A stretch of 64,000 nucleotides of DNA, from assembly GCF_003852535.1 (NCBI RefSeq), contig NZ_QAJP01000002.1, positions 124,001 to 188,000 of the forward strand. The letters run 5' to 3'. A program made the translations under genes and the position numbers. Source of the DNA: Herminiimonas sp. KBW02. Lineage in GTDB: Bacteria; Pseudomonadota; Gammaproteobacteria; Burkholderiales; Burkholderiaceae_D. Positions 7,590-16,618 of the stretch are shown here, piece after piece (the first letter of the stretch is position 1; every line of letters begins with the position of its first letter). The notes beneath the pieces are model-generated. The model made no database searches. It saw only the letters and a list, made by a program, of their open reading frames with translations, and was not told the origin of the DNA.

Positions 7590-9692
7590 CTATCGTCTCT
7601 TCAAATCGGTGATAAGCGCTTCCTGTTTATTCGCCATCATGTCGACCACACGACAATCAGGACACATCTTGAGCCTGTCTACGTTGCCGGCAAACGCACC
7701 GTGCAAGGACAGCTTGCTCACCATGTTCTCTATCATCTGCGCCGTGCCGAAAGGTTTCTGGCAACTGATGCAATGGAACGGCTGCGCCTCATTCAATACA
7801 ACGGCCTGCTTCACCACATCCGTCAACAACAGGCGCGGCGTCAGGCTAATGGCGTTTTCCGGACAGGTTTTTTCACACAGGCCACATTGCACGCAGTTCT
7901 TTTCGATGAAGCGTAGCTGCGGCAGATTAGCGTTATCCGTCAGCGCAGATTCCGGGCAGGCGCCGACACAAGACATACACAAAGTGCAGCTTTGTTTGTT
8001 GACTGTTACCAGGCCAAAAGGTGCACCTGCAGGCAAGGCTATTTGCTCAACCTGCTGCGGCGCATGGGTTTTCAGGTGATCGATCGCCAGTTCCAGCGCA
8101 CTGCGCTTGTCGGCCGCAATATTGAACAAGGCGCGTTGCTGCGGCACTTGCGCCGGCTGGATGGTGGACAGGCCGGTATCCAGTTGCGCCGGTGTTTGCG
8201 CCTGTATCAGCGACAAGTGCACGCCGGTATAGCCGAGCCCGCTCAATATGGTTTGTGCGATGTCTATCTGCGCATTCAATGCGGTCACATACTGCGGCGC
8301 ATCCTGCTGCGTCACGAGAATGGAGATATGGGTAGTGCCATAAGCCACCGCCGTCAGCCAGAAATCGATGCCGACTGAAGCGATGTGATGCAACTCCAGC
8401 GGGATCACATTGGCCGGCAAACCCTTGAGTTTGCCATTAGCTTTGGCGAGGCGGCCCAACTGATTGACCAGCCCGGCGCCCTGCTCCTGATTATGGATCA
8501 GCAATGCGGGTTGTGTACCGCCTGCCCTGGCATAAGTCGTCAGCATGGTTTTCAGTCTGGTGCCGGTATCGGCAACGCGCGGATAGGCATACGCCAGCGC
8601 ACCGGACGGGCACACCGTGGTGCAGGCACCGCAACCGACACAAAGATTAGGCGTGACTTTAATCTGGTCGCCGTTATGACTGACCGCTTCCGCCGAGCAC
8701 ACGTCTATACACGCGGTGCAGCCAACCTTGCCGTTACGACCATGCGCACAGAGTTTTTCTTTGTAGAGGAAGAATTTAGGCTTGCTGAATTCACCCACCA
8801 TTTGCGTGATGCGCAAGGAATCCGTCATCTGCTGCTGGGTGTCGTTGCCCGGTGCGAAGTAACCTTGCGGTGGTTGATGCAAGGTCAATACAGGTGTATC
8901 CGATAAATCAAAAATCAAATCGAATTCCGCACTGCGTTGCGTGGCGCTGCGCGAGAAATCGATCGCGCCTATGGTGCCGCAAGCCTTGACGCAATCACGA
9001 TGTGATTTACATTTGCTCAGATCGATTTGATACGTCAGGTCGATCGCGTTTTCCGGACAGACATCGACGCAGGCATTACATCGGGTGCACGCTTCAAGGT
9101 CGATAGGATTGGCCTGCTGCCATTGCACCGTGAAAGCACCGAGCCAGCCATTGATAGCGATACGGTTGCCGGAAAAAACCGGGAAGCTATGTTCCTGCAG
9201 CATTTCACCACTCGCGCCGGCGGTCAACAATACGCTGACATCCAGTTGTTCGCCCAGGCGCGTCGCCCATGGCAAGACACGATCTGCTGTTCCTATCAGT
9301 AGTGCATGACCGCCGGACTGGTAATCAACCGTAGGAACAGGATCGGGATCCGGCAAAGCGGCGGCGGCCAGCAAGGCCGCCATTTTAGGTACAGAATTTT
9401 TAGCCTGGGCGCCCCATCCGCCAGTTTCACGGATGTTGACAAACCGGAGTGGCGCGACGGAATTTTTTTGCTGCGCGATTTCACCAAACAGGCTGCGCTC
9501 CTGGGTACAGGCGACCACGACATCATCAACCCCGTCCAGCGCCTGCATATACGAAGTCACTTCGCGTCTGCATAGTTCGCTATGCATGCTCAGTGGCGCA
9601 TCAGTACCAAGCGCTTGCCCCATCTGCACACCCGACTGTGCGTCCAGCGGCATGGTGCGATTGCAATTACATACTTTGAATTCTGTGGTCAT
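7590..9692 (-). CDS. polyferredoxin of formate dehydrogenase operon (multi 4Fe-4S protein)
   Basis: A 700-aa soluble protein rich in Fe-S motifs and lacking a signal peptide, so cytoplasmic. Seen in order: an N-terminal Cys region resembling HdrA-type proteins (VCNCNRT, C41, VVVACTQE); ferredoxin motifs at C202/C205/C208/C212 and C228/C234/C238; C315/C325/C328/C332 and C351/C354/C357/C361; C569/C572/C575/C579 and C600/C603/C606/C610; and a C-terminal pair of CxxC (C641/C644, C677/C680) that may bind zinc or iron. The homologue is a regular member of betaproteobacterial and Shewanella-type fdh loci, but its function is not known. Electron delivery for cofactor insertion or reductive activation is a reasonable guess. 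Confidence 0.9.
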   Translation of the reverse strand: MTTEFKVCNCNRTMPLDAQSGVQMGQALGTDAPLSMHSELCRREVTSYMQALDGVDDVVVACTQERSLFGEIAQQKNSVAPLRFVNIRETGGWGAQAKNSVPKMAALLAAAALPDPDPVPTVDYQSGGHALLIGTADRVLPWATRLGEQLDVSVLLTAGASGEMLQEHSFPVFSGNRIAINGWLGAFTVQWQQANPIDLEACTRCNACVDVCPENAIDLTYQIDLSKCKSHRDCVKACGTIGAIDFSRSATQRSAEFDLIFDLSDTPVLTLHQPPQGYFAPGNDTQQQMTDSLRITQMVGEFSKPKFFLYKEKLCAHGRNGKVGCTACIDVCSAEAVSHNGDQIKVTPNLCVGCGACTTVCPSGALAYAYPRVADTGTRLKTMLTTYARAGGTQPALLIHNQEQGAGLVNQLGRLAKANGKLKGLPANVIPLELHHIASVGIDFWLTAVAYGTTHISILVTQQDAPQYVTALNAQIDIAQTILSGLGYTGVHLSLIQAQTPAQLDTGLSTIQPAQVPQQRALFNIAADKRSALELAIDHLKTHAPQQVEQIALPAGAPFGLVTVNKQSCTLCMSCVGACPESALTDNANLPQLRFIEKNCVQCGLCEKTCPENAISLTPRLLLTDVVKQAVVLNEAQPFHCISCQKPFGTAQMIENMVSKLSLHGAFAGNVDRLKMCPDCRVVDMMANKQEALITDLKRR

Positions 9693-9724
9693 TGGCTGGC
9701 TTCTATGCTGGCTGGGACTACGAT

Positions 9725-10339
9725 TTAAGTTTCGTCAACGTGCGAGGACACGTTGGGCTCCTTGTTTGTATTTGTTGTATTTATTTTTGTATCACTACTT
9801 TCCGCCGCTTCTTCGGACGGCAGGTCTTGCACTGCTCCATCTGCCGCGTTCTGAATATCCGCCTGTTCGATGGCTTCGGTAACGAGCGGCTCAGTTTCAC
9901 CCTTGACCTCATCTTGCTGCATATCCAGCAGCTTCATCAACGGTGATTTCAATTGCGCTAAAGGATCCAGCAAACCCTTGGCATGGCTCAGCCCCGCAAT
10001 AAAGGCTGGCGTCATCGGCTCAAATTTATTGAAGTCTTCAATGTAGACATCCAGCCCGTCCATGATATTGAAATGCGGATCGGTGAATAATTTTTTCATC
10101 GCCGAACGCTTGACCGATTCATCCACACCCTGCGCCATGAAACCCGAGTAATCCGAGTCATGCGTCAGCTTTGCGACGTCATCCATCGTAGGCACAGGCT
10201 GCTGTTCCGGCGCGACATCTGCGGACGCTGCACTATCCGGCACGAGTTCGCTTGCGTCCTTGCCGGACAAGCTCTTGCTCGCCTGGGCGGACTCGGCGTT
10301 CTTCTTTGCCCAACGCGCAAAAAACTCATCAGCGGCCAT
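9725..10339 (-). CDS. DUF3306 protein
   Basis: A 204-aa acidic protein with the family's opening DEFFARWAKKN, a low-complexity middle, a DYSGFMAQGVDESVKRSAMKKLF core, and an acidic Ala/Glu-rich tail that looks disordered. No membrane segment or signal is seen. The start is taken at 10339 (MAADEFF) because a clear ribosome site (AAGGTGA) precedes it; the frame is open to 10357. It overlaps the DUF3305 gene, so the two are probably co-translated. DUF3306 and DUF3305 are known companions of formate dehydrogenase genes, with no established biochemical role. Confidence 0.9.
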   Translation of the reverse strand: MAADEFFARWAKKNAESAQASKSLSGKDASELVPDSAASADVAPEQQPVPTMDDVAKLTHDSDYSGFMAQGVDESVKRSAMKKLFTDPHFNIMDGLDVYIEDFNKFEPMTPAFIAGLSHAKGLLDPLAQLKSPLMKLLDMQQDEVKGETEPLVTEAIEQADIQNAADGAVQDLPSEEAAESSDTKINTTNTNKEPNVSSHVDET

Positions 10340-10847
10340 GTTCGTCACCTTCGGCACGCGCCATCTTGTCTACGCCCTCACCACCTTCAAACGAAGGTTT
10401 CTTGTGTTTGCGCTTCGGTTCCGGATGGTAATACTCGCCGGTAAAATTCGTCAGGAGCGCGATCACTTCCGGCGAAGCCGGCAAGGTATCAACACGCTCG
10501 CCACCATCCATCAGGCGTGCTGCTTCATTATAGGAAAGCGTGACCGACTTCGGAACCGCCAGTTCAACGCCGTCGATTTCTTCGATGCGCCACATGATGA
10601 ACCAGCACGGTGCGGGAGCACTGATATTCAGGAAGTAACCTTCCGCTTCGCTGCTGGAGAGATTGACCTGTATGCCGCTGAACAGCCAGCGCATATCGTC
10701 GGGATCATTGCGCAGGCAACTCGGAGCGTGGTCGTGGGAAACAATAGCGCCGACAATTTCAATGGGGAGCCATTGAAACGGTTGCCAGCGATTGGCAAGT
10801 GGTGTGCGTTGCATGATGACGCCAACGCTGATTGCTTCAGTCTCCAT
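10329..10847 (-). CDS. DUF3305 protein, first gene of the fdh operon
   Basis: A 172-aa protein beginning METEAISVGVIMQRTPLANRW; the VIM.R.PLANRW signature is typical of DUF3305. It is predicted cytoplasmic. A GAGGAAAC ribosome site precedes the ATG. The gene opens the formate dehydrogenase operon and overlaps DUF3306 by 11 nt. The function is unknown; co-occurrence suggests a dehydrogenase assembly factor. Confidence 0.88.
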   Translation of the reverse strand: METEAISVGVIMQRTPLANRWQPFQWLPIEIVGAIVSHDHAPSCLRNDPDDMRWLFSGIQVNLSSSEAEGYFLNISAPAPCWFIMWRIEEIDGVELAVPKSVTLSYNEAARLMDGGERVDTLPASPEVIALLTNFTGEYYHPEPKRKHKKPSFEGGEGVDKMARAEGDEHGR

Positions 10848-10960
10848 GTTTCCTCATGACGGCAAGGCTGCCTGTTCGGATAGGGGCACACGATGTATTG
10901 TGCGCCGAAATTGCAAACCGGATTGAAACTGCAATCGCGGAATGGAACGATGAGTAAACT

Positions 10961-10984
10961 GCGTGGATACCCAAGTATCCACGC
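10961..10984. other. perfect 10-bp stem-loop upstream of the fdh operon
   Basis: GCGTGGATAC, CCAA loop, GTATCCACGC. It lies between mrp and the DUF3305 gene, 114 bp before the DUF3305 start. No T-run follows on the minus strand, so it is not a standard terminator. It may be an RNA control element or a protein-binding palindrome. Confidence 0.65.
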
Positions 10985-11009
10985 CAGAGAAAATTACTTC
11001 GAAACAACC

Positions 11010-11032
11010 ATACCTGCAAACTATGCAGGTAT
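11010..11032. other. 9-bp stem-loop just after mrp
   Basis: ATACCTGCA, loop of 5 nt, TGCAGGTAT, starting 21 bp past the mrp stop. On the minus strand it is followed by GGTTGTTTCG, a poor U-tract. It may be a weak terminator of mrp or, paired with the hairpin 25 bp further on, part of a leader structure. Confidence 0.55.
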
Positions 11033-11053
11033 CAAGTGAAGCGGACGAAAAAA

Positions 11054-12142
11054 TTAATCGTTTTTAACCACGATCGTTGGGAACTTGGACGACATATCCT
11101 TCGCCTTTTCCGCCACCTTGATCGCGATTTTTCGTGCGATCTGTTTGTAGATAACGGCAATAGGACCATCCGGATCGGCGACTACAGTCGGCTTGCCGGA
11201 ATCGGCCTGCTGACGTATCGACATCGTCAATGGCAAGGCACCAAGGAAATCGACGCCGTACTCGCCACACATTTTTTCGCCGCCGCCTTCGCCGAAGATG
11301 GCTTCAGCATGACCGCAGTTGGAGCAGATATGTGTGCTCATGTTTTCGACGATGCCCAAAATCGGGATGCCGACTTTTTCAAACATCTTCAGTCCCTTGC
11401 GTGCATCCAGCAAAGCGATGTCTTGCGGCGTGGTCACGATGACGGCACCGGTGACCGGTACTTTTTGCGACATCGTCAGCTGGATGTCGCCGGTGCCTGG
11501 CGGCATGTCAACGATGAGGTAATCCAGGTCGCGCCAGTTGGTTTGTTCCAGCAATTGCGACAAGGCTTGCGTCACGATAGGACCACGCCAGACCATAGGT
11601 TCGTCCGGATCGATCATGAAACCGATACTCGACACCTGCAAGCCGTAGTTTTCCATCGGCTCCATGGTTTTGCCGTCCATGGTTTCCGGACGACCGGAAA
11701 TACCCATCATCATTGGTTGCGACGGGCCATAAATATCTGCATCGAGAATACCGACCTGCGCGCCTTCGGCAGCCAGCGCCAGCGCCAGATTGACGGAAGT
11801 CGTGGATTTACCGACGCCGCCCTTGCCGGAAGCAACTGCGATGATGTTTTTGACATTGGACATCAGCTTCACGCCGCGTTGTGCGGAGTGGGCGACGATT
11901 TTCGAATGCACATTAGCTGTCACTGCGCCTATGCCTTCGATGGTGCGCACTGCAGCAATCGCTGATTTACGGATACCATCTATCTGGCTTTTCGCCGGAT
12001 AACCCAATTCCACGTCAAAAATGACGTTATCGCCGTTAATCTGGATGTTTTTTGCGGAACGGCTGCTGACCAGATCCTTGCCCGTGTTCGGGTCGATAAC
12101 ACCGGTCAACGCTGCTTTTACTGCATCTATCGTAATACTCAT
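11054..12142 (-). CDS. apbC: Mrp/ApbC family Fe-S cluster carrier ATPase
   Basis: P-loop NTPase that holds and transfers Fe-S clusters in the cytoplasm. The 362-aa protein has an N-terminal MIP18/DUF59-like domain (residues 1-85), the deviant Walker A GKGGVGKST near residue 100, and CSNCG near residue 275, the CxxC that bridges a cluster in the dimer. A strong ribosome site (AGGAGAACC) precedes the ATG. It is divergent from moaA and upstream of the fdh operon on the same strand. Delivering clusters to FdhA/FdhB or MoaA would fit the context but is inference. Confidence 0.95.
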   Translation of the reverse strand: MSITIDAVKAALTGVIDPNTGKDLVSSRSAKNIQINGDNVIFDVELGYPAKSQIDGIRKSAIAAVRTIEGIGAVTANVHSKIVAHSAQRGVKLMSNVKNIIAVASGKGGVGKSTTSVNLALALAAEGAQVGILDADIYGPSQPMMMGISGRPETMDGKTMEPMENYGLQVSSIGFMIDPDEPMVWRGPIVTQALSQLLEQTNWRDLDYLIVDMPPGTGDIQLTMSQKVPVTGAVIVTTPQDIALLDARKGLKMFEKVGIPILGIVENMSTHICSNCGHAEAIFGEGGGEKMCGEYGVDFLGALPLTMSIRQQADSGKPTVVADPDGPIAVIYKQIARKIAIKVAEKAKDMSSKFPTIVVKND

Positions 12143-12355
12143 TGGTTCTCCTGAATTTTATAGCGCAAGTCTAAACTAATTGCCCGCCCTACGCTGCTGA
12201 CTTGCCGCCCGGCATGGTCATATTTTCACTTCCAGGCTTGAGAAATGCTGTTGCAGCCGCCAAATAATGTGATATGAAGCAGTAAGTACAGTCGATGCCG
12301 ATTCGACACGCGCCACGTCTACGACTTACAATGGCGTACTTAGAAGACTTTCCCC
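12143..12355. promoter_or_regulatory. divergent promoter region apbC / moaA
   Basis: 213 bp between two divergently transcribed genes; it must contain both promoters. I find no strong sigma-70 boxes and nothing I can match to a molybdenum-cofactor riboswitch. Confidence 0.4.
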
Positions 12356-13468
12356 ATGACTGAAAAAATCATTCCGCTCGCAGACCTCCGATATCTGAAC
12401 AAGATACCGGTCATTCCTGCACGCCTTGAAGCACCGACGGGCTTGCTGGCGGATACCCGTGCGCGTCCTTTGCACGACTTGCGCATCTCGATCACGGATC
12501 GCTGCAATTTCCGTTGCGTTTATTGCATGCCCAAGGAAGTCTTCGACAAGGATTACGCCTTCCTGCCGCAAAGCTCTTTGCTCTCTTTTGAAGAGATCAC
12601 ACGCATCACTTCCCTGTTCGTCGCCCATGGCGTGGAAAAAATCCGCCTGACCGGTGGCGAACCGCTGCTGCGCAAGAATGTAGAAAAACTGATCGCCATG
12701 CTGAGCGCGCTGCGTACACCGGATGGCCGCGAGCTCGACCTGACGCTGACCACCAACGGTTCCCTGCTGGCGCGTAAAGCACAGGCGCTGAAAGATGCCG
12801 GACTCAAGCGCGTGACGGTTTCGCTGGACGCACTGGACGATAAAGTCTTCAAGCAAATGAACGATGTCGACTTTGCCGTTTCCGATGTACTGGAAGGGAT
12901 AGAGGCGGCACATCGCGTCGGCCTCGGCCCGATCAAGATCAATATGGTCGTCAAAGGCGGCATGAACGATCAGGAAATCGTACCCATGGCGCGCCACTTC
13001 AAGGGCAGCCCTTACATCCTGCGCTTCATCGAATATATGGATGTCGGCGCCTCCAACGGCTGGAAGATGGATGAAGTTATCCCTTCGTCGGAAGTAATAC
13101 GCCGTATCAATGCCGAAATGCCGCTCGAAGCGATTGCACCTAACTACGTCAGCGAAACTGCCGGACGCTGGCGCTATGTGGATGGCGGCGGCGAGATCGG
13201 CGCCATCTCCAGCGTGACGCAAGCTTTCTGCAGCGATTGCAGCCGCGCACGCCTGTCAACTGAAGGCAAGCTCTACACCTGCCTGTTCGCGACTGGCGGC
13301 CACGATCTGCGCGCACTGATGCGCGGCGGCAATACCGATGAAGAAATCTCCACCGCGATTGCGCATATCTGGCGCGCGCGCACCGATCGCTATTCTGAAT
13401 TGCGTACTGCCAATACCGACGGCTTGCAATCCGAGCGCAAGGTCGAGATGTCTTACATCGGCGGCTAA
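12356..13468 (+). CDS. moaA: GTP 3',8-cyclase MoaA
   Basis: Radical-SAM enzyme for the first step of molybdenum cofactor synthesis, turning GTP into 3',8-cyclo-7,8-dihydro-GTP with MoaC as the next enzyme. The 370-aa protein carries the SAM-cluster motif C50/C54/C57 (CNFRCVYC), the GGEPLLR motif, the C-terminal cluster cysteines in FCSDCSRAR...YTCLF, and the essential C-terminal Gly-Gly (SYIGG end). It is about 40 residues longer than E. coli MoaA at the N-terminus, as is common in beta-proteobacteria. It is followed by mobA and moeA on the same strand. Confidence 0.97.
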   Translation: MTEKIIPLADLRYLNKIPVIPARLEAPTGLLADTRARPLHDLRISITDRCNFRCVYCMPKEVFDKDYAFLPQSSLLSFEEITRITSLFVAHGVEKIRLTGGEPLLRKNVEKLIAMLSALRTPDGRELDLTLTTNGSLLARKAQALKDAGLKRVTVSLDALDDKVFKQMNDVDFAVSDVLEGIEAAHRVGLGPIKINMVVKGGMNDQEIVPMARHFKGSPYILRFIEYMDVGASNGWKMDEVIPSSEVIRRINAEMPLEAIAPNYVSETAGRWRYVDGGGEIGAISSVTQAFCSDCSRARLSTEGKLYTCLFATGGHDLRALMRGGNTDEEISTAIAHIWRARTDRYSELRTANTDGLQSERKVEMSYIGG

Positions 13469-13521
13469 GTCAGCCACCTTCAGCACACCCCACACAACTG
13501 ATATCGGATCAAGACAAGAAA

Positions 13522-14118
13522 ATGGATAGCAGTCAAATTACCGGACTCATACTGGCAGGTGGACGCGGGACTCGTATGGGTACCGTCGACAAGGGTTTGC
13601 AGCTGTTCCGTGATGCGCCTATGGCCTTGCATGTGCTGATGCGCCTGTCACCGCAAGTCGGTTACATCATGATCAACGCCAATCAGAATATTGCGCCGTA
13701 TGAAGCGTTCGGCGTACCAGTCTGGCAGGACGAAATGCAAGGTTTTGCCGGGCCACTGGCTGGCTTGCAAACCGGACTGATCCATTGCGAAACCGACTAT
13801 CTGGTCACTGCACCGTGCGACTCCCCTTTCCTGCCCAAGGATCTGGTCGAGCGACTGGCTGAAGGCCTGGAACAAAACAATGCAGACATTGCAGTTGCCG
13901 TCACTGGCGCGGGCGAAACCAAACAGGCACATCCTGTCTTCTGCCTGGTCAAGGCATCGCTGCTGCCGCATCTGACGCTCTACCTGCAGGAAGGCGGCCG
14001 CAAATTCGACAAATGGTATTCATCGCTGGCGGTGGCCGAAGTTCACTTCGACGATGAAGATGCCTTCCGCAATATCAATACGCTGGATGACTTGCGTAAA
14101 TACGAGACCACCGCATAA
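13522..14118 (+). CDS. mobA: molybdenum cofactor guanylyltransferase MobA
   Basis: Adds GMP to Mo-molybdopterin to give MGD, the form formate dehydrogenases use. The 198-aa sequence has the nucleotidyltransferase signature LILAGGRGTRMG..DKGL at residues 10-26 and the metal-binding APCDSPFL segment. It starts 53 bp after moaA, and its stop overlaps the moeA start (TAATG). Its presence fits the bis-MGD demand of FdhA. Confidence 0.96.
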   Translation: MDSSQITGLILAGGRGTRMGTVDKGLQLFRDAPMALHVLMRLSPQVGYIMINANQNIAPYEAFGVPVWQDEMQGFAGPLAGLQTGLIHCETDYLVTAPCDSPFLPKDLVERLAEGLEQNNADIAVAVTGAGETKQAHPVFCLVKASLLPHLTLYLQEGGRKFDKWYSSLAVAEVHFDDEDAFRNINTLDDLRKYETTA

Positions 14119-15497
14119 TGAATCTGCGCTATTCACACATCCTGCGCGATGCCGCACTTAATGATCTAGACGAACTCATGCCGAACGACACTACAGCAGA
14201 CTCCGATAACAAGCGCACGACACTATCGAATGTCATTAGTTGCCTGTCGGATTACGATCCTGATGCCTTGCCGGTGCCGGACGCACAAACCATCATTCGC
14301 CAGTTCATACAGCCTATCAATGCGGTAGAAAAAGTGGCGATACGCAGCGCACTGGATCGCGTGCTGGCAGCAGATATCGTGTCCCCTATCAACGTACCTT
14401 CGCATGACAACTCGGCAATGGATGGTTATGCCTTCCGCGGCAGCGACCTGCAGAAGGAACAGGATCTGCCACTGAAAATCATCGGCACCGCTTATGCCGG
14501 TCGCGCTTATGAAGGTAGCGTAGGCAGTGGTGAATGCGTACGCATCATGACCGGCGCGGTCATGCCGGTTGAATGCGATACCGTCATCCCGCAGGAATTT
14601 ACGCGCGACGAAAACGAACTAAGCGTCATCATCCCGGCAGGTGTAGTGCGTACTGGTGACAACCGTCGCCTGAAAGGTGAAGATCTCGCTATCGGCACAC
14701 CTGCCCTGCAAAAAGGTCGCATCCTGCGCCCGGCCGATCTCGGCTTGCTGGCTTCACTCGGCATCGGCGAAGTGCCGGTACAACGCCGCTTGCGCGTCGC
14801 TTTTTTCTCGACCGGTGATGAGTTGCGCTCCATCGGCGAAACGCTGGATGAAGGCTGCGTCTACGACAGCAATCGCTACACCTTGCACGGCATGCTGACC
14901 CGCCTCGGTTGCGACATCGTCGATATGGGCGTCATCAAGGATGATCCGGCCGCGCTGGAAGCCGCCTTCCGCACCGCTTGTGAAAACGCCGACGCCATCA
15001 TCACCTCCGGTGGGGTTTCGGTCGGTGCAGCCGACTACACCAAGCAAATGATGGCGGAACTGGGCGACGTCACCTTCTGGAAGATAGGCATGCGCCCGGG
15101 CCGTCCTATGGCCTTCGGCAAGATCCAGTCGCACGGCAAGGAGGCTTATCTGTTCGGCCTGCCGGGTAATCCGGTCGCCGTGATGGTGACGTTCTATTTC
15201 CTGGCACGCCAGGCGCTGCTGCACATGGCAGGCGCGTCGGCCGTAGAAGCGCCACCTATGTTGCGCGTCATCTCCAAAGCCGCGATCCGCAAGCGTCCGG
15301 GCCGTACCGAATATCAGCGCGGCATCCTCAGCGTCAATAGCGATGGCGTACAGGAAGTGCGCATTACCGGCTCCCAGGGTTCGGGTGTGCTGCGTTCCAT
15401 GTCGGAAGCAAACTGCATGGTCGTACTAGAACATGATCGCGCCGAAGTCAAAGCCGGTGATCTGGTCAACGTCATCCTGTTTGAAGGTTTGATTTAA
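14118..15497 (+). CDS. moeA: molybdopterin molybdenumtransferase MoeA
   Basis: Inserts molybdate into adenylylated molybdopterin. The 459-aa protein shows DNSAMDGYAFR, the PxGxG-like ITSGGVSVGAADYTK substrate region, and GLPGNPVAV, all MoeA signatures. It has about 40 extra N-terminal residues; an internal ATG at 14178 would shorten it. It is translationally coupled to mobA by a 1-nt overlap and is last in the moaA-mobA-moeA operon. Confidence 0.96.
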   Translation: MNLRYSHILRDAALNDLDELMPNDTTADSDNKRTTLSNVISCLSDYDPDALPVPDAQTIIRQFIQPINAVEKVAIRSALDRVLAADIVSPINVPSHDNSAMDGYAFRGSDLQKEQDLPLKIIGTAYAGRAYEGSVGSGECVRIMTGAVMPVECDTVIPQEFTRDENELSVIIPAGVVRTGDNRRLKGEDLAIGTPALQKGRILRPADLGLLASLGIGEVPVQRRLRVAFFSTGDELRSIGETLDEGCVYDSNRYTLHGMLTRLGCDIVDMGVIKDDPAALEAAFRTACENADAIITSGGVSVGAADYTKQMMAELGDVTFWKIGMRPGRPMAFGKIQSHGKEAYLFGLPGNPVAVMVTFYFLARQALLHMAGASAVEAPPMLRVISKAAIRKRPGRTEYQRGILSVNSDGVQEVRITGSQGSGVLRSMSEANCMVVLEHDRAEVKAGDLVNVILFEGLI

Positions 15498-15505
15498 GCC
15501 CCTCC

Positions 15506-15531
15506 TGCCCCGCGTTTCTCTGCGCGGGGCA
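15506..15531 (+). terminator. GC-rich hairpin after moeA
   Basis: TGCCCCGCG, short loop, CGCGGGGCA, 9 nt past the moeA stop. There is no T-run straight after; the next bases form a second AT-rich palindrome. It probably ends the moa-mob-moe transcript. Confidence 0.6.
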
Positions 15532-15533
15532 TG

Positions 15534-15557
15534 GAAAATTTCCACATGGAAATTTTC
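15534..15557. other. 11-bp perfect palindrome next to moeA terminator
   Basis: GAAAATTTCCA, CA, TGGAAATTTTC: two 11-nt arms with a 2-nt spacer, 3 bp beyond the GC-rich hairpin. It could act as the U-containing part of a compound terminator or be an operator for the downstream HDOD gene. Confidence 0.5.
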
Positions 15558-15748
15558 ATCCCGGTATTTCCCCATATTTATCAAATTCATTGCAAACATT
15601 TGTCATTTTGCTTATGAGAAATGATGCAAACGGGCACAATTCGTCTATGCTATCTTGCATATAAGTAATCACTTTGCGCGCTCGCCTTAATAAGAACCAA
15701 TAGCGGGAAATAACAGCGCCGCAGCTTAGCTACGTCAGGAGGGAAATC

Positions 15749-16603
15749 GTGGATAAATCACCGGGAACTTCAGCTTCGACGACTGAACTCGCCCGTCCGG
15801 TTAACATTCCGCCGCGCCCGGCCCTGCTCATCGCCGTCCAGCACGAGATGAACAAGGAAGAGCCACACCTCAAAAAAATCGCACGCCTCATCAATCGTGA
15901 TGTCGCCATTTCAGGCAACCTGCTGGGCATCGCCAACTCGGCCATGTTCAATCTGGGACGCCATATAGAAACGGTCGAAGATGCCCTCACACTGATCGGC
16001 CTCAACAACTGCAATGCACTGATGACCAGCCTGATGATGCGACGCACGCTGTCGCACGGCAAGATGATGATGCCGCGCTTCTGGGATGTGTCGGAAAAGC
16101 GCTCGTGGGGCATGATGTACGTGGCCAAACTGACGCGGGTCAGCACACCGGAACTGGCGTATAACTTCGGCCTGTTTTCCGACATCGGCATACCGCTGAT
16201 GATGGCGTCATTCCCGAACTATGCAGAAACACTGAACGCCGCCAATAAAATGGAAGCCAGCGGTTTCATCGAACTGGAAAACCAGTGCCACCGCATCAAT
16301 CACGCGGTCGTCGGCGGCATGCTGGCCGAGCACTGGAGCGTGGATCCCATCGTCGTGCTGGCGATCAAGAAACACCATACGCACAGCATCCTCAACGACC
16401 TGACCTTTTCAGAAAAGCTGAGGCAACTAATCGCGGTCTTCTATCTGGTAGATAAAGCGATACAGGAACACCGCCATGCCATCTCGGTGGAATGGCAGGA
16501 AGGCGGCCAGCAGGCGTGCGAGATACTGAGTTTGTCAGACGAAGAAGTGGAACAGATTTGTGTCGACCTGAAGGCGCGTTTTTCCAGCCCCCTCATGTCC
16601 TGA
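15749..16603 (+). CDS. HDOD-domain protein
   Basis: A 284-aa protein whose core (residues 18-220) is an HDOD domain: PPRPALLIAVQ, then INRDVAISGNLLGIANSAMF and LTLIGLNNCNALM. HDOD proteins are catalytically dead HD relatives used in signalling, often near c-di-GMP, chemotaxis or stress circuits. No receiver or output domain is fused to it. The start is GTG at 15749, supported by a very strong ribosome site (AGGAGGG, 5-6 nt away). It stands alone between moeA and a convergent ankyrin gene, so its pathway is not shown by context. Confidence 0.88.
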   Translation: MDKSPGTSASTTELARPVNIPPRPALLIAVQHEMNKEEPHLKKIARLINRDVAISGNLLGIANSAMFNLGRHIETVEDALTLIGLNNCNALMTSLMMRRTLSHGKMMMPRFWDVSEKRSWGMMYVAKLTRVSTPELAYNFGLFSDIGIPLMMASFPNYAETLNAANKMEASGFIELENQCHRINHAVVGGMLAEHWSVDPIVVLAIKKHHTHSILNDLTFSEKLRQLIAVFYLVDKAIQEHRHAISVEWQEGGQQACEILSLSDEEVEQICVDLKARFSSPLMS

Positions 16604-16618
16604 TTTGAGCGATACGAA

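Noticed and set aside
12143-12355. Possible molybdenum-cofactor riboswitch before moaA
   Set aside because: I could not match the conserved stems; the gap has no strong helices on the moaA strand.
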